64,000 nucleotides of DNA from Rhodospirillaceae bacterium (GCA_018666155.1 JABJAH010000064.1:62001-126000); one strand, 5' to 3'. Counted from the first letter of the stretch, positions 36,377 through 46,588 are shown. Numbers and translations: made by a program. Notes: a model not told the origin generated them from the sequence alone.

Positions 36377-36910
36377 ATGGCAACGCTCCCAGCCGATTTG
36401 ACCGACATGGCCGGCGTCGCCATCAAAGAAGCGACCAAGCACGGCAAGATGATCGCGACGGCTGAGTCTTGCACAGGTGGGCTCATTTCGAGCTGCCTGA
36501 CCGCAGCTGCAGGGTCGTCCACGGCCTTCCTTTGCGGTTTTGTCACCTATGCGAATGAAGCTAAAACCCGTCTGCTTGGTGTACCGGTCGACGCCATCTC
36601 AGAGTTCGGGGCTGTCAGTGACATAGTCGCCGCAGCCATGGCGGAAGGCGCGTTGGCCCATTCAGGCGCCGATATGGCCGTCGCCGTAACGGGCGTTGCT
36701 GGCCCCGGTGGCGGCACTGCCGATAAACCAGTTGGCTTGGTTTTTCTGTCCTTAGCCGAAACTGGAGAGGATGCTGTCGTCAAACGGTATGTCTTTGCAG
36801 GCACCCGAGACGATGTCCGTCGATCAACAGTCGGGGCTGCTCTGGAACTTATTCTCAGCCGTCTTAGAGAATTCGATGATGAAAAGAACGATGAAAAGAC
36901 GGAAGCTTAA
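36377..36910 (+). CDS. pncC: CinA C-terminal-type nicotinamide-nucleotide amidohydrolase
   Basis: Deamidates nicotinamide mononucleotide to nicotinate mononucleotide in pyridine-nucleotide salvage. The 177-residue stand-alone CinA_C domain shows IATAESCTGGLISSCLTAAA (about 26-45), GFVTYANEAKTRLLGV and VTGVAGPGGGTADKPVGLV (about 107-125). The N-terminal ADP-ribose pyrophosphatase domain of full CinA is absent, which is usual next to pgpA. Short charged tail EFDDEKNDEKTEA. Confidence 0.9.
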   Translation: MATLPADLTDMAGVAIKEATKHGKMIATAESCTGGLISSCLTAAAGSSTAFLCGFVTYANEAKTRLLGVPVDAISEFGAVSDIVAAAMAEGALAHSGADMAVAVTGVAGPGGGTADKPVGLVFLSLAETGEDAVVKRYVFAGTRDDVRRSTVGAALELILSRLREFDDEKNDEKTEA

Positions 36911-36919
36911 CGAGTCAGA

Positions 36920-37354
36920 CTAGCTGTATAGGTCAGCCGCCCGGCTTTCGAACGCCGAGACCATGCGTCGCACGGCTTCCTCAAACAAAACACCGATCAA
37001 TTTTTGCAGCAAGACGGAGCGAAACTCGAAATCGAGATGAAAATCGATATCGCATCCCTTCCCGTCCAGTGTTGGTGAAAATTTCCAAGTGTTCGACAGA
37101 TGCTTGAACGGGCCATCTTTGTATACAACGTCAACCCGGTCAGCCTTACTCAGGATGACCCGCGATGTGAATGTCTCTCGAACCATTTTGAACCCAATGG
37201 CTAAATCGGCTTCGAAACCGTCATCAAAAGGTTTGGTTTTCCGGCAGGCAATGCACCAGGGTAGAAACTGTGGGTAGCGCTCTACATCAGCGACCAGTTC
37301 GAACACCTGTTCCTGGGTATAGGGCAAGGTCCGCTTTTCGTTGTGAACAGCCAT
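36920..37354 (-). CDS. COQ10/RatA-family START-like protein
   Basis: 144-residue SRPBCC/START-fold protein, the bacterial homologue of mitochondrial COQ10, which binds ubiquinone. Typical parts are LPYTQEQVFELVADVERYPQ (about 9-28), FLPWCIACR, and the C-terminal LIGVLFEEAVRRMVSAFESR. It is often annotated RatA toxin after E. coli, but in alphaproteobacteria a ubiquinone-binding role is more likely. It follows lipA by a 24-base spacer on the same strand and ends the lpd-lipA transcript, convergent with pncC. Confidence 0.88.
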   Translation of the reverse strand: MAVHNEKRTLPYTQEQVFELVADVERYPQFLPWCIACRKTKPFDDGFEADLAIGFKMVRETFTSRVILSKADRVDVVYKDGPFKHLSNTWKFSPTLDGKGCDIDFHLDFEFRSVLLQKLIGVLFEEAVRRMVSAFESRAADLYS

Positions 37355-37378
37355 AATTAACGCGCCGTATTGTTGGCC

Positions 37379-38302
37379 CTAGGAAGCCGCCGCGAGTTTG
37401 CTTTCCCGAGCCTCCCGAAGGCGCGCAAAGTCAGCATCCGCATGATACGAAGACCGCGTGAGTGGGGTCGCTGAGACCATCAAAAAGCCCTTAGCCCGCG
37501 CCATTTTCTCGTACTCGGAAAATTCATCCGGGGTTACAAACCGGTCAACAACGGCATGGCGCGGTGTCGGCTGCAGGTACTGTCCGATGGTCAGAAAATC
37601 CACGTCGGCCGCTCGCATATCATCCATGACCTGAAGCACTTCGTCTTTGCTCTCGCCAAGGCCGACCATGATGCCTGACTTCGTAAAAACAGTGGGCACC
37701 ACTTCTTTCACGCGCTCGAGCAAACGCAAACTTGTGAAGTAACGCGCGCCAGGACGAATGGACCGATACAGACGCGGCACGGTTTCCAGATTGTGGTTGT
37801 AGACATCGGGATGCGCCAGCGCGACCAAATCTGTCGAGCCAAGTTTTTTTCTGAAATCAGGGGTCAAAACTTCAATCGTGGTGTCGGGACAAGCGGCTTT
37901 GATTGACTCAATGACAGAAACCCAATGCGCCGCGCCGCCGTCTTCAAGATCATCGCGATCGACTGACGTAATAACGACATGGCGCAAACCAAGTTTAGCC
38001 ACGGCTTCTCCGACGTGAGCGGGTTCGTCTGCGTCCACCTTGCCGGGTTTGCCCGTCTTGATGTTACAGAAGGCACAGGCGCGGGTGCAGATATCGCCCA
38101 AGATCATCATCGTCGCGTGTTTTTGAGTCCAACACTCGCCGATGTTTGGGCAAGCCGCCTCTTCACACACCGTGTGTAGATTGAGGTCACGCATCAGCTT
38201 GCGTGTCTCTCCATATTCCTTGGATGTCGGCGCTTTAACCCTTAGCCAATCAGGCTTGGGTGTTCGCGCCGGTTGTTTCTTAAGAGATGTTACGTCTGCC
38301 AT
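37379..38302 (-). CDS. lipA: lipoyl synthase
   Basis: Radical-SAM enzyme that inserts two sulfurs into protein-bound octanoyl groups, making lipoyl cofactor for the lipoyl domains encoded next door. Of 307 residues, the auxiliary cluster cysteines are Cys46, Cys51 and Cys57 ([12 protein letters not shown]) and the radical-SAM cysteines are Cys72, Cys76 and Cys79 (CTRACAFC). The C-terminal R-S-S-Y-H-A-D motif ([11 protein letters not shown]) is also present. It starts three bases after the lpd stop, and so is part of the pyruvate dehydrogenase operon. Confidence 0.96.
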   Translation of the reverse strand: MADVTSLKKQPARTPKPDWLRVKAPTSKEYGETRKLMRDLNLHTVCEEAACPNIGECWTQKHATMMILGDICTRACAFCNIKTGKPGKVDADEPAHVGEAVAKLGLRHVVITSVDRDDLEDGGAAHWVSVIESIKAACPDTTIEVLTPDFRKKLGSTDLVALAHPDVYNHNLETVPRLYRSIRPGARYFTSLRLLERVKEVVPTVFTKSGIMVGLGESKDEVLQVMDDMRAADVDFLTIGQYLQPTPRHAVVDRFVTPDEFSEYEKMARAKGFLMVSATPLTRSSYHADADFARLREARESKLAAAS

Positions 38303-38305
38303 GGT

Positions 38306-39703
38306 CTAGATATGGACAACTTGATCGTACGCATCAAGTACCGACTCATGCATCATTTCTGACAAGGTTGGATGCGGGAAGACCGTCTCCATAAGCTCGG
38401 CTTCGGTGGTTTCCAGGGTCATCGCAACTGCATAGCCTTGAATGAGTTCCGTCACCTCTGCGCCAATCATGTGAGCGCCCAGCAGTTCGCCGGAATCCGC
38501 ATCAAACACTGTTTTGATCAAACCCTGATCATCACCCAGAGCGATCGCCTTGCCATTGCCGAGGAATGGAAAACGGCCGACACGAATTTTGTGGCCGGCT
38601 TCCTTAGCTTTGGCTTCCGTAAGGCCGACACTCGCCACCTGCGGATGACAATAGGTACAGCCCGGAATCCGGGACGTATTAAGCGCATGCGGGTTTTTAC
38701 CGGCAATTTTCTCGACGCAGATCACGCCTTCATGACTGGCCTTGTGAGCAAGCCATGGCGGGCCCGTGAGATCGCCAATTGCGTACACACCCGGTTCATC
38801 GGTCTCGCTGTATTTGCCGGTCACGACGTGAGTCTTGTCGACCTGTACTTTGGTTTTTTCTAGGCCAATATCTTCGACATTACCGACAATGCCGACTGCC
38901 AGAATAACGCGATCAACCGTTATACTTTCCGATTTTCCGCCCTTTTCAATTGTCGCGGTGACGTTCGCCTTGCCTGTTTTGAGGCTTTTGACGGTCGCGC
39001 CGGTAATAATGTTCATCCCTTGTTTCTTAAACGCCTTCAGTGCGAACGCCGATATCTCTTCATCCTCAACCGGCAGAACACGGTCCATCACTTCTACGAC
39101 CGTGACCTCTACCCCGAGTGTTCTATAGAAACTCGCGAACTCAATGCCAATCGCACCGGACCCAATGACCAGCATCGACTTCGGCATGCTTTCGGGCACC
39201 ATGGCCTCGCGATACGTCCATATCAGTTTGCCGTCCGGCTCGAGCCCCGGCAGAGTGCGAGCGCGGGCTCCGGTGGCCAAAACAATGTGTTTGGCTTTGA
39301 GTGTCGCGACCTCTTTCTTGTCTTTAGTAACTTTAACCTGACCTTTGCCGGCCAAAGCGCCCTGCCCGTCAAACACCGCAATTTTGTTCTTCTTCATGAG
39401 CATGCCGACGCCGCCGGACAGCCGGCTGGCGACCTTGCGGGACCGCTCGACAATTTTCTTAACGTCGTAGCTGACATCTTTGACCGAAAGACCAAAGTCT
39501 TCGGCGTGTTGCATCAAATGATAAACCTCGGCCGTTCGCAATAATGCCTTGGTCGGGATACAACCCCAGTTCAAACAAATGCCGCCCAGATGTTCACGCT
39601 CGACGACCGCCGTCTTTAGTCCCAGTTGAGCACCACGGATCGCCGTTACATAGCCGCCCGGTCCGCCCCCAACAACGACTAGATCAAAGTTTGTCTCTGC
39701 CAT
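38306..39703 (-). CDS. lpdA: dihydrolipoyl dehydrogenase (E3)
   Basis: FAD disulfide oxidoreductase that re-oxidises dihydrolipoyl groups with NAD+. The 465 residues have an FAD motif VVGGGPGGYVTAIRGAQLG (10-28), redox disulfide Cys43/Cys48 in GGICLNWGCIPTKALL, the NAD motif VIGSGAIGIEFASFY, and the C-terminal HPHPTLSE-type interface (TVFPHPTLSEMMHE) with the active-site His. Placed directly after pdhC (12-base spacer), so it is the E3 of the pyruvate dehydrogenase complex. Confidence 0.96.
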   Translation of the reverse strand: MAETNFDLVVVGGGPGGYVTAIRGAQLGLKTAVVEREHLGGICLNWGCIPTKALLRTAEVYHLMQHAEDFGLSVKDVSYDVKKIVERSRKVASRLSGGVGMLMKKNKIAVFDGQGALAGKGQVKVTKDKKEVATLKAKHIVLATGARARTLPGLEPDGKLIWTYREAMVPESMPKSMLVIGSGAIGIEFASFYRTLGVEVTVVEVMDRVLPVEDEEISAFALKAFKKQGMNIITGATVKSLKTGKANVTATIEKGGKSESITVDRVILAVGIVGNVEDIGLEKTKVQVDKTHVVTGKYSETDEPGVYAIGDLTGPPWLAHKASHEGVICVEKIAGKNPHALNTSRIPGCTYCHPQVASVGLTEAKAKEAGHKIRVGRFPFLGNGKAIALGDDQGLIKTVFDADSGELLGAHMIGAEVTELIQGYAVAMTLETTEAELMETVFPHPTLSEMMHESVLDAYDQVVHI

Positions 39704-39715
39704 GTCTGAGTCCGC

Positions 39716-41005
39716 CTACAGCAACAAGCTTAAAGGGTCTTCGATGAGCGGCTTAAAGGCTGCCAGGAATTCAGCCCCAACCGCGCCATCAACAACGCGA
39801 TGATCGCAAGACATGGTGCAACTCATCACGGTCGCAACAGCAAGGGCACCATCTTTTACGATGGGACGCTGTTCTCCTGCGCCAACTGCAAGAATTGCAC
39901 TTTGCGGCGGGTTGATGATTGCTGAGAATTCCTTAATGCCAAACATGCCAAGATTCGATATCGAGAAACCACCACCTTGGTATTCTTCAGGCTTTAATTT
40001 GTTTTCACGCGCCCGGCCCGCCAGTTCTTTCATCTCGTTGGATAGGACCGACAGTCCTTTTTGATCGGCGTTCCGAATGATTGGCGTGATCAACCCACCA
40101 TCGGTCGCCACAGCAACAGCGACATCAACATTGTCATAGAGACGAATGGCCTCATCAGTCCATGTCGCGTTGACCATCGGCACTTTACGCATCGCAATCG
40201 CACTGGCCTTAATCACAAAATCATTGACCGAAATTTTGTAGTCGGCACCACCGCGGCTGTTCAGCTTTTTCCTTAATGCCAGCAGCTCATCGATGTTGCA
40301 CTCAACCGTGAGATAGAAATGCGGGATGTTCTGCTTCGCTTCAAGGAGGCGGCGCGCGATGACTTTGCGAACATTCGAATTCTTGTCTTCGCTGTAAGAT
40401 TGCCCAAAATCTGGAACATCAGACGCGGCAGACGACACCGCCGCAACGCCTTGGGCCTGCCCATCAGCGCGTTTAGAAACGCCACCAGACATCGCTTTTT
40501 CAACATCCGTTTTAACAATGCGGCCATTGGGCCCGCTACCCTGAATAGCGCTTAGATCTAGCCCCGCATTCGCCGCAATACGCTTTGCCAGCGGACTGGC
40601 AAAAACACGGTCGCCACTGTTTGACGGTACTGCAGGCGCGGGCGCAGATTGCTTGGCCGGTGCAGCCGCCGCGACCGGCGCCGCCGCGGGTTTTTCAACG
40701 GAGTCTGATTTAAGAGCCGCGGGGGTTACACTATCAGACGCCTTGATGTCGCTGTCTTCCTCGCCTTCTTCAAGCAAGATACCGATCGGTTTATTGACCT
40801 CGACCCCTTCAGTGCCCTCTTGAATCAAAATCTTGCCGATCTTGCCTTCGTCGACGGCCTCTAATTCCATTGTCGCCTTGTCGGTTTCAATCTCAGCGAT
40901 GATATCTCCGGACGAAACTTCATCACCTTCCTTAACCATCCACTTAGACAATGTGCCATCGGTCATGGTCGGGGAAAGCGCCGGCATTAATATTTGAATA
41001 GGCAT
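39716..41005 (-). CDS. pdhC: dihydrolipoamide acetyltransferase (E2) of pyruvate dehydrogenase
   Basis: Core of the pyruvate dehydrogenase complex. The 429 residues contain one lipoyl domain with Lys43 in [11 protein letters not shown], an Ala/Pro-rich linker, a peripheral-subunit-binding domain (about 134-170, [19 protein letters not shown]), a second linker and the catalytic domain ending with the active-site [18 protein letters not shown]. This is the alphaproteobacterial/mitochondrial layout. It lies between pdhB and lpdA. Confidence 0.95.
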   Translation of the reverse strand: MPIQILMPALSPTMTDGTLSKWMVKEGDEVSSGDIIAEIETDKATMELEAVDEGKIGKILIQEGTEGVEVNKPIGILLEEGEEDSDIKASDSVTPAALKSDSVEKPAAAPVAAAAPAKQSAPAPAVPSNSGDRVFASPLAKRIAANAGLDLSAIQGSGPNGRIVKTDVEKAMSGGVSKRADGQAQGVAAVSSAASDVPDFGQSYSEDKNSNVRKVIARRLLEAKQNIPHFYLTVECNIDELLALRKKLNSRGGADYKISVNDFVIKASAIAMRKVPMVNATWTDEAIRLYDNVDVAVAVATDGGLITPIIRNADQKGLSVLSNEMKELAGRARENKLKPEEYQGGGFSISNLGMFGIKEFSAIINPPQSAILAVGAGEQRPIVKDGALAVATVMSCTMSCDHRVVDGAVGAEFLAAFKPLIEDPLSLLL

Positions 41006-41029
41006 CTCTTAGTTCCTCTTTCACGCCAC

Positions 41030-42406
41030 TTAGCCGCGATAACAGGCGGCTTTAGCCGCCTCGACAATATGCTCGACTTGCGGCAACGCCAGCTTTTCTA
41101 AGTTCGCGGCGTAGGGCATCGGAACATCAACACCGGTTATCCGGGCCACTGGTGCGTCCAGCCAATCAAAAGCGTTTTCCATAATTTGAGCCGATATCTC
41201 AGCGCCGATACCAGAGAACGGAAAACCTTCCTCGCAGGACACACAACGATTGGTCTTCTGCACAGATTTAATAATCGTCTCAGTGTCTAACGGTCGCAGA
41301 CTGCGAAGATTGATAACCTCCGCGGAGATGCCGTCTTCGGCTAATCGCTCCGCTGCCTCTAACGCTTTACCGACCATGATCGTAAACGCGGTAATGGTGA
41401 CATCCGTCCCTTCCCGCTCGATCTTTGCCTTGCCGATTGGCACCACGTAGTCATCACTGACAGGCACATCAAACTTGGACCCATAGAGAAGCTCATTCTC
41501 GAGCACAATCACCGGGTTGGGATCGCGAATGGCGGCTTTAAGAAGCCCCTTCGCGTCGGCCCCAGACCAAGGCGCGACAACCTTGTGTCCCGGAATATGG
41601 GCATACCAGGCACCATAACATTGGGAATGCTGTGCACCGACACGGGACGCAGCACCGTTTGGACCACGAAACACGATTGAGCAGCCCATCTGTCCACCGG
41701 ACATGTAAAGCGTCTTTGCCGCTGAATTGATAATTTGATCAATCGCCTGCATGGCAAAGTTAAAGGTCATGAATTCGATGATCGGCTTGAGATTGCCAAA
41801 TGCCGCGCCAACACCAAGACCGGCAAAGCCTTGCTCGGTAATAGGTGTATCAATCACCCGCTTACCGCTGAACTCTTCAAGCAGTCCCTGGCTTACCTTA
41901 TACGCCCCTTGATATTCGGCGACTTCTTCACCCATCAAAAACACGGCTTCATCTTTCCGCATCTCTTCAGCCATCGCATCGCGCAACCCTTCCCGGACGG
42001 TAAGCTCTACCGTTTCCCCGGTATCCGGTTCGTCGGCATCCATCACTGGCTTGGGTGCAGCAGGTCGTGGCGCTGCCTCAGGTTCGCTTGCACTTTCTGA
42101 AGACGTTTCCTCTGCCGGCGCCGGCGGTGCAGCGGCTGGCAACTCAATGTCGTCAGCACTCTCACCTTCGTCGAGAACAATGGCGATCGGTACATTGACG
42201 TCTACGCCTTCCGTGCCTTCGGCAACGAGAAGCTTGCCAACAGTGCCTTCGTCAACGGCTTCGAGTTCCATTGTCGCTTTGTCGGTTTCAATTTCGGCAA
42301 TAAGGTCACCGGCTGAAACCGTGTCGCCTTCCTTCACCAACCATTTGGCAAGCGTGCCTTCGGTCATCGTCGGTGAAAGCGCGGGCATTAAAATTTCCGT
42401 CGCCAA
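41030..42406 (-). CDS. pdhB: pyruvate dehydrogenase E1 beta subunit with N-terminal lipoyl domain
   Basis: Beta chain of the thiamine-diphosphate E1. The first about 75 residues are a lipoyl domain almost identical in pattern to that of pdhC ([11 protein letters not shown] with Lys43), followed by an Ala/Pro/Glu-rich linker and the transketolase-like E1-beta core (about 130-458, [37 protein letters not shown]). TTG 42406 is chosen: GAGGGAG lies nine bases upstream, and the numbering then matches the pdhC lipoyl domain exactly; ATG 42424 is the alternative. A lipoyl domain on E1-beta is known in several alphaproteobacteria. Confidence 0.94.
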   Translation of the reverse strand: MATEILMPALSPTMTEGTLAKWLVKEGDTVSAGDLIAEIETDKATMELEAVDEGTVGKLLVAEGTEGVDVNVPIAIVLDEGESADDIELPAAAPPAPAEETSSESASEPEAAPRPAAPKPVMDADEPDTGETVELTVREGLRDAMAEEMRKDEAVFLMGEEVAEYQGAYKVSQGLLEEFSGKRVIDTPITEQGFAGLGVGAAFGNLKPIIEFMTFNFAMQAIDQIINSAAKTLYMSGGQMGCSIVFRGPNGAASRVGAQHSQCYGAWYAHIPGHKVVAPWSGADAKGLLKAAIRDPNPVIVLENELLYGSKFDVPVSDDYVVPIGKAKIEREGTDVTITAFTIMVGKALEAAERLAEDGISAEVINLRSLRPLDTETIIKSVQKTNRCVSCEEGFPFSGIGAEISAQIMENAFDWLDAPVARITGVDVPMPYAANLEKLALPQVEHIVEAAKAACYRG

Positions 42407-42485
42407 GGATACGTACTCCCTCATTAGACCCGTGTTCGGGTGCGGCAGCGCCCGGCGTTAATCGCCGTAAGACGCCGCTTTAAAC

Positions 42486-43550
42486 TTAAGCAACGTCGCG
42501 TAAGACGTCCGTAAACAATTCACTAGGATCCGGTTCCGGCGAATTCTGTGCAAACTCAGCAGATTCCGTAACTCTGGCCTTGATCGCCTTATCCATCTCT
42601 TTGAAGCCGTCTTCATCGAGTACATTTTCAGCGACGAGTTTAAGCCGTAGGCGATCGATCGGATCATGCTCGCCGCGCATTTTCGCCAATTCTTCTTTTG
42701 AGCGGTATTTTGCGGGATCGGACATGGAATGGCCGCGATAGCGGTAGGTCTTCATTTCAAGAATAAGCGGTCCGTTGCCACCCCGGACGTATTCCACTGC
42801 TTCTTGGCCAGCCTTGTAAACCGCCGCAACGTCCATGCCGTCGACGACCCATCCGGGAATGCCATAGGCTGACCCGCGTCGGTGTAGATCGGTTGAGGCC
42901 GATGCACGTTCAATCGACGTTCCCATACCGTACTTGTTGTTCTCAATGACGTAGATGACCGGCAGCTTCCATAACGCTGCCATATTGAAGGCCTCATAAA
43001 CCTGACCTTGGTTTGTCGCGCCATCGCCGAAGTAACAAAAATTGACTCCGCCATCTTCATTGTACTTGTGGGCAAAACTCAATCCGGTGCCAATGGGAAC
43101 CGATGCGCCAACAATGCCATGTCCGCCGAAGAACCCCTTCTCACGGCTAAACATGTGCATGGATCCGCCCTTGCCGCGTGAATATCCGTCTATACGGCCG
43201 GTCAGCTCCGCCATGACCCCTTTCGGGTCCATACCCGAAGCCAACATGTGGCCATGATCTCGGTAGGTCGTGATCAAAGTATCGGCATCGATGACGTTTG
43301 CTTGGAGGCCGACGACAACGGCTTCCTGACCGATATAGAGGTGACAAAACCCGCCGATCAGGCCCATGCCATATAGCTGTCCGGCGCGTTCTTCAAAACG
43401 CCGAATGAGAAGCATATCTTTGTAAAATTGGACCTGTTGATCGACCGTGGGCTCTTTGTCCGTCGAAGCGCGTGATGCAGATTTAGCGGATTTCTTTGTC
43501 TTTGATTTCGACGCAGATGATTTAGCAGTGGCAGATTTGCGCGCGGCCAT
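42486..43550 (-). CDS. pdhA: pyruvate dehydrogenase E1 alpha subunit
   Basis: Alpha chain of E1, binding thiamine diphosphate. From ATG 43550 it has 354 residues. The first 40 are a Lys/Ala/Ser-rich extension. The core shows RRFEERAGQLYGMGLIGGFC, GGSMHMFS, GHGIVGASVPIGTGLSFA and the ThDP motif FGDGATNQGQVYEAFNMAAL. YRYRGHSMSDPAKYRS carries the usual regulatory-loop region. First gene of the pdhABC-lpdA-lipA-COQ10 run, with an AT-rich promoter region upstream. Confidence 0.95.
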   Translation of the reverse strand: MAARKSATAKSSASKSKTKKSAKSASRASTDKEPTVDQQVQFYKDMLLIRRFEERAGQLYGMGLIGGFCHLYIGQEAVVVGLQANVIDADTLITTYRDHGHMLASGMDPKGVMAELTGRIDGYSRGKGGSMHMFSREKGFFGGHGIVGASVPIGTGLSFAHKYNEDGGVNFCYFGDGATNQGQVYEAFNMAALWKLPVIYVIENNKYGMGTSIERASASTDLHRRGSAYGIPGWVVDGMDVAAVYKAGQEAVEYVRGGNGPLILEMKTYRYRGHSMSDPAKYRSKEELAKMRGEHDPIDRLRLKLVAENVLDEDGFKEMDKAIKARVTESAEFAQNSPEPDPSELFTDVLRDVA

Positions 43551-43754
43551 GCGGGATCCCCGTTCCTGTTGCAGCGCCAATATTCTTTTTTGTTTTGGGC
43601 GCTTTCGTCTGGAGGTTTATCGCAGCGAGAACCCTAACGCGCAAGTAAAACTGCCCTTAACCCACTGTTTGCACTGCACAATCTAATAATGAACTCGATT
43701 TCAGTTAAGCCCCTGAATCGATGTCGCTTTGTAAGTAATGCTCTTTCACTTTAG

Positions 43755-43769
43755 TGTAATTTAATTACA
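43755..43769. promoter_or_regulatory. 15-base palindrome upstream of the pdh operon
   Basis: TGTAATT-T-AATTACA is a perfect inverted repeat with 7-base arms, about 205 bases upstream of the pdhA start. It lies in an AT-rich stretch (43685-43830) of the 340-base spacer between ftsB and pdhA, which otherwise holds no gene. It could be an operator for a dimeric regulator; no binding protein can be named from sequence. Confidence 0.4.
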
Positions 43770-43890
43770 TATATACGACACAATGCGTAACTTTTCTGAT
43801 TTATGCCAATAAAATAAGACGTTTCGTTATCGCCAATTGCGACTAAAAATCACTTGGTTTTCTGTTGGACCTGCGGCCCACCAGGAGATT

Positions 43891-44214
43891 TTAGGGCGTG
43901 TGACCGACGGGGATAATGAGGAGCTCATCCGGTTGTGCAAACGCCAGAACACGTCGGGTTTGCTCGTCGAGCATGTCCAAATCCAGGCTTTCAGGGCGAA
44001 GCAACGAGATCATCCCTTCAAGATACTCTCGTTCGGCCTTGATGGATGCCAGTTCGACTTCGGAGGCATCCATTTGCTGGCGCACTTGCCACCAAGCCAG
44101 AAGACCACGATCTCCCTGGACTGCATGATATGCAAAATAGGTCACGAGAGCGGCAGCAAGTAGCGGTGCAAGCACCTGTTTCGCTTTCTTGGTATGATCT
44201 ACTGCTTTAGCCAT
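43891..44214 (-). CDS. ftsB: FtsB/DivIC-type septum formation initiator
   Basis: 107-residue bitopic division protein: a short cytoplasmic N-terminus (KAVDHTKKAKQ), one membrane helix (about 14-31, LAPLLAAALVTYFAYHAVQG) and a periplasmic coiled coil (about 40-75, MDASEVELASIKAEREYLE). RPESLDLDMLDEQTRRVL afterwards is typical of alphaproteobacterial FtsB. Its place upstream of pdhA is common in this class. Lacks any enzymatic motif. Confidence 0.85.
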   Translation of the reverse strand: MAKAVDHTKKAKQVLAPLLAAALVTYFAYHAVQGDRGLLAWWQVRQQMDASEVELASIKAEREYLEGMISLLRPESLDLDMLDEQTRRVLAFAQPDELLIIPVGHTP

Positions 44215-44492
44215 GGTCAGATGGAATCACGGTCGAGTCCGACGGTCAAGCAGCCTTAGTCAATTTTTCCCAATAGATTCAAAGCTGTGGCAATTCCGAC
44301 TCACATTGATTCGAGGCGAAGCGACGACTCTTGATAGCTCGATATGGGCCGCAAGTGGTCGCAGGCCACCACCCAAGGCCAGGGCACCGAAATTTAGCCG
44401 TCTAGTGAGGCAGCTGATAGTCTTCCGTGCCATTTCAGCATGATTTGTCCACTATCTATGTCGCTACTGAAATCGCATTTAGGGATTATCTG

Positions 44493-45503
44493 ATGCCATC
44501 CATCTTCAAGAAAATCGCCGTCGTCGTTGTTGTCGCAGCCATCGGCATTGCTGTTTGGGCATTGATACTAACCTCCGGGTTTTTCGATATTTCACTCGAA
44601 GACCTTCGGGCAAAATACGAAACACCAGCCTCCAAGTATATCGAGCTCGATGGCATGGAGATTCATTACATCGACGAAGGCGATGGCCCGGCCGTTGTTC
44701 TCTCCAATGCTTCGTACCACACGACCCGTGCGTGGGACGGTATGGTTAAGAATATGACCGACCGTTTCCGCGTCATTCGCTTCGATTTTCCAGGCAATGG
44801 GCTGAGTGGGATCGACGCCCAAGGCCGCTACTCTCCTGAACTCTATGGCGAGGCCATCACCCACCTGACTGAGACCTTAGGAATAGAGAAATTTCATCTC
44901 GTTGGCACGTCCTCGGGCGGCACGGTCGCCTTCCGCTATGCCGCTGCTCATCCAGCAAAGATTGATCGCTTTGTACTGATCAATTCCGCAGGCATGCCAC
45001 GCACCGCCGTGACTAACCCGAACCGGGCGCGCGGCACAGCCTTTGGCCGGTGGGTCTCCAGCAATCATCAAAGCAAAAGTTGGTGGCGTGCGTCGCTCTC
45101 ACAAACGATTACAAAACGACCGCCATTTGATTGGCACGTGAACATGAATTACGACATGAACCGCCGCAGCGACCGGTATGAAACGGGCGCTCTGTTCCGG
45201 CGCAACTACATCACCGGTGAGCCATCAACGGTTCTCGATGACATCACAGCGCCGACCGCCATATTTTGGGGCATAAAAAACCCCACAGTTATGCACCTGG
45301 AAGCCAATGTGATTCAGTTGTGGATGACCAGCGCACCGACGGTCGTAAAGAAGTACGAGGACCTGGGACACTATCCCTACATCGAAGAACCTGAACTCGT
45401 CGCATCTGACATAAGCGCGTTTTTATCCGGTGAATGGGATGATCAGTTGCGCCAAACACAGCGGATAAAGCCCGAAGAATTGGTATCGGCGGACGCCAAC
45501 TAG
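44493..45503 (+). CDS. alpha/beta hydrolase, membrane-anchored or exported
   Basis: 336 residues from ATG 44493, which has AGGG upstream. The N-terminus is one strong hydrophobic segment (about 6-28, KIAVVVVVAAIGIAVWALIL), signal anchor or uncleaved signal. The hydrolase core has IDEGDGPAVVLSNAS, FDFPGNGLSG, the nucleophile elbow GTSSGG with Ser140, and a C-terminal DLGHYPYIEEP with the catalytic His. The family covers esterases, lactonases and C-C hydrolases, so substrate is open. It begins the accessory catabolic region and shares a CTAG stop with the convergent oxidoreductase gene. Confidence 0.85.
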   Translation: MPSIFKKIAVVVVVAAIGIAVWALILTSGFFDISLEDLRAKYETPASKYIELDGMEIHYIDEGDGPAVVLSNASYHTTRAWDGMVKNMTDRFRVIRFDFPGNGLSGIDAQGRYSPELYGEAITHLTETLGIEKFHLVGTSSGGTVAFRYAAAHPAKIDRFVLINSAGMPRTAVTNPNRARGTAFGRWVSSNHQSKSWWRASLSQTITKRPPFDWHVNMNYDMNRRSDRYETGALFRRNYITGEPSTVLDDITAPTAIFWGIKNPTVMHLEANVIQLWMTSAPTVVKKYEDLGHYPYIEEPELVASDISAFLSGEWDDQLRQTQRIKPEELVSADAN

Positions 45504-46588
45504 GCCGGCTCACCGTTAAGACGCGTGTCGTTCACCCGCACTAAGCGTTTGCCCATATTGGTGCCTTGAAACAAACCGACAAACGCATCAGGCGCATTCT
45601 CTAGGCCGTCAACGATGTCGTCGCGATACTTCAATTTGCCGTCTTTCATCCAGGCGCTCATGGCCTTACGGCCTTCGTCGTATTGCTCAACATAGTCGTG
45701 AATAATGAACATCGGTTTGTCCATCTTCCACGTCCAGGGAGAGCCATCATCCTCTAAGGTGTTGTATTGATCCGTTGAGCCAACATACGAAGCTCTGCCA
45801 CCAGGATTAAGTTGGCTCAGAACGGCCTCCGCCATCGGTCCACCTACATTGTCGTAGTAAATGTCGACACCGTTTGGACACGCCCGTTTTATGGCCGCTG
45901 ACATGTCATTGACCTGCTTATAATTAATGCCCGCGTCAAAACCCATTTCTTCGGTGATGAAACGAATTTTTTCATCGGACGACGTAATGCCGATCACCGT
46001 GGCACCATGAATTTTACCAATCTGCCCGGCCAAGTGTCCCACAGCCCCGGCAGCGGTGGAGACCACCATCACATCACCCGGCTTGGGTTTGCATTCGAGC
46101 ATCACCGAGAAATAAGCGGTCATGCCAGGACGGCCGAGCACGCTTGCGGCGGTATTGAGCGGACCCAAACTTTCGTCGACCACGCGCAGACCTGAGCGGT
46201 TGTGTATGTAATGCCCAATGCCACGGGTAAGCGCGTAGTTTTGCCAACCCAATACCCCGTTAACCACATCACCATCCTTAAAATCTGGATGATGGGATTT
46301 AACGACTTCGCCTACGATATCCCCAAGCATGACGCCATAAAGCGGAACGACTTCGACGTTACGCGGTGTCGCATTCATCACCAGGCGCTGAAATGGATCG
46401 ACGGAGAGATACAAGGAGCGCACCAGAAGCTGACCCGGTGCCGGTGCCGGCACAACATCATCCACCAATTGAAAATCATCCACGGTTGGCGTGCCGATTG
46501 GATGATTAGCCAGCAGCCAGCGCTTATGGGTTTCCACTGTCTCGGGTTGCCACCCGGTCACGATAACGTCGCTGACTTCTTTTTTCAT
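45500..46588 (-). CDS. zinc-free NADP-dependent MDR oxidoreductase (CurA/LTB4DH type)
   Basis: 362-residue medium-chain reductase without zinc ligands, of the leukotriene B4 dehydrogenase / curcumin reductase group that saturates C=C bonds of alpha,beta-unsaturated ketones. Evidence: the LYLSVDPFQRLVMN stretch (about 57-70), a cofactor motif STAAGAVGHLAGQIGKIHGA (about 157-176), ITSSDEKIRF, YYDNVGGPMAEAVL and the C-terminal GLFQGTNMGKRLVRV. No signal peptide, so it is cytosolic. Downstream of the Rieske gene on the same strand but separated from it by a terminator. Confidence 0.88.
   Translation of the reverse strand: MKKEVSDVIVTGWQPETVETHKRWLLANHPIGTPTVDDFQLVDDVVPAPAPGQLLVRSLYLSVDPFQRLVMNATPRNVEVVPLYGVMLGDIVGEVVKSHHPDFKDGDVVNGVLGWQNYALTRGIGHYIHNRSGLRVVDESLGPLNTAASVLGRPGMTAYFSVMLECKPKPGDVMVVSTAAGAVGHLAGQIGKIHGATVIGITSSDEKIRFITEEMGFDAGINYKQVNDMSAAIKRACPNGVDIYYDNVGGPMAEAVLSQLNPGGRASYVGSTDQYNTLEDDGSPWTWKMDKPMFIIHDYVEQYDEGRKAMSAWMKDGKLKYRDDIVDGLENAPDAFVGLFQGTNMGKRLVRVNDTRLNGEPA

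Noticed and set aside
36920..37354. Calling this gene a RatA toxin of a toxin-antitoxin pair
   Set aside because: No antitoxin partner follows (RatB-like gene absent); position by lipA and the class of organism favour a COQ10-type ubiquinone-binding role.
38372..38863. 163-codon plus-strand frame inside lpdA
   Set aside because: Shadow of the dihydrolipoyl dehydrogenase frame on the opposite strand.
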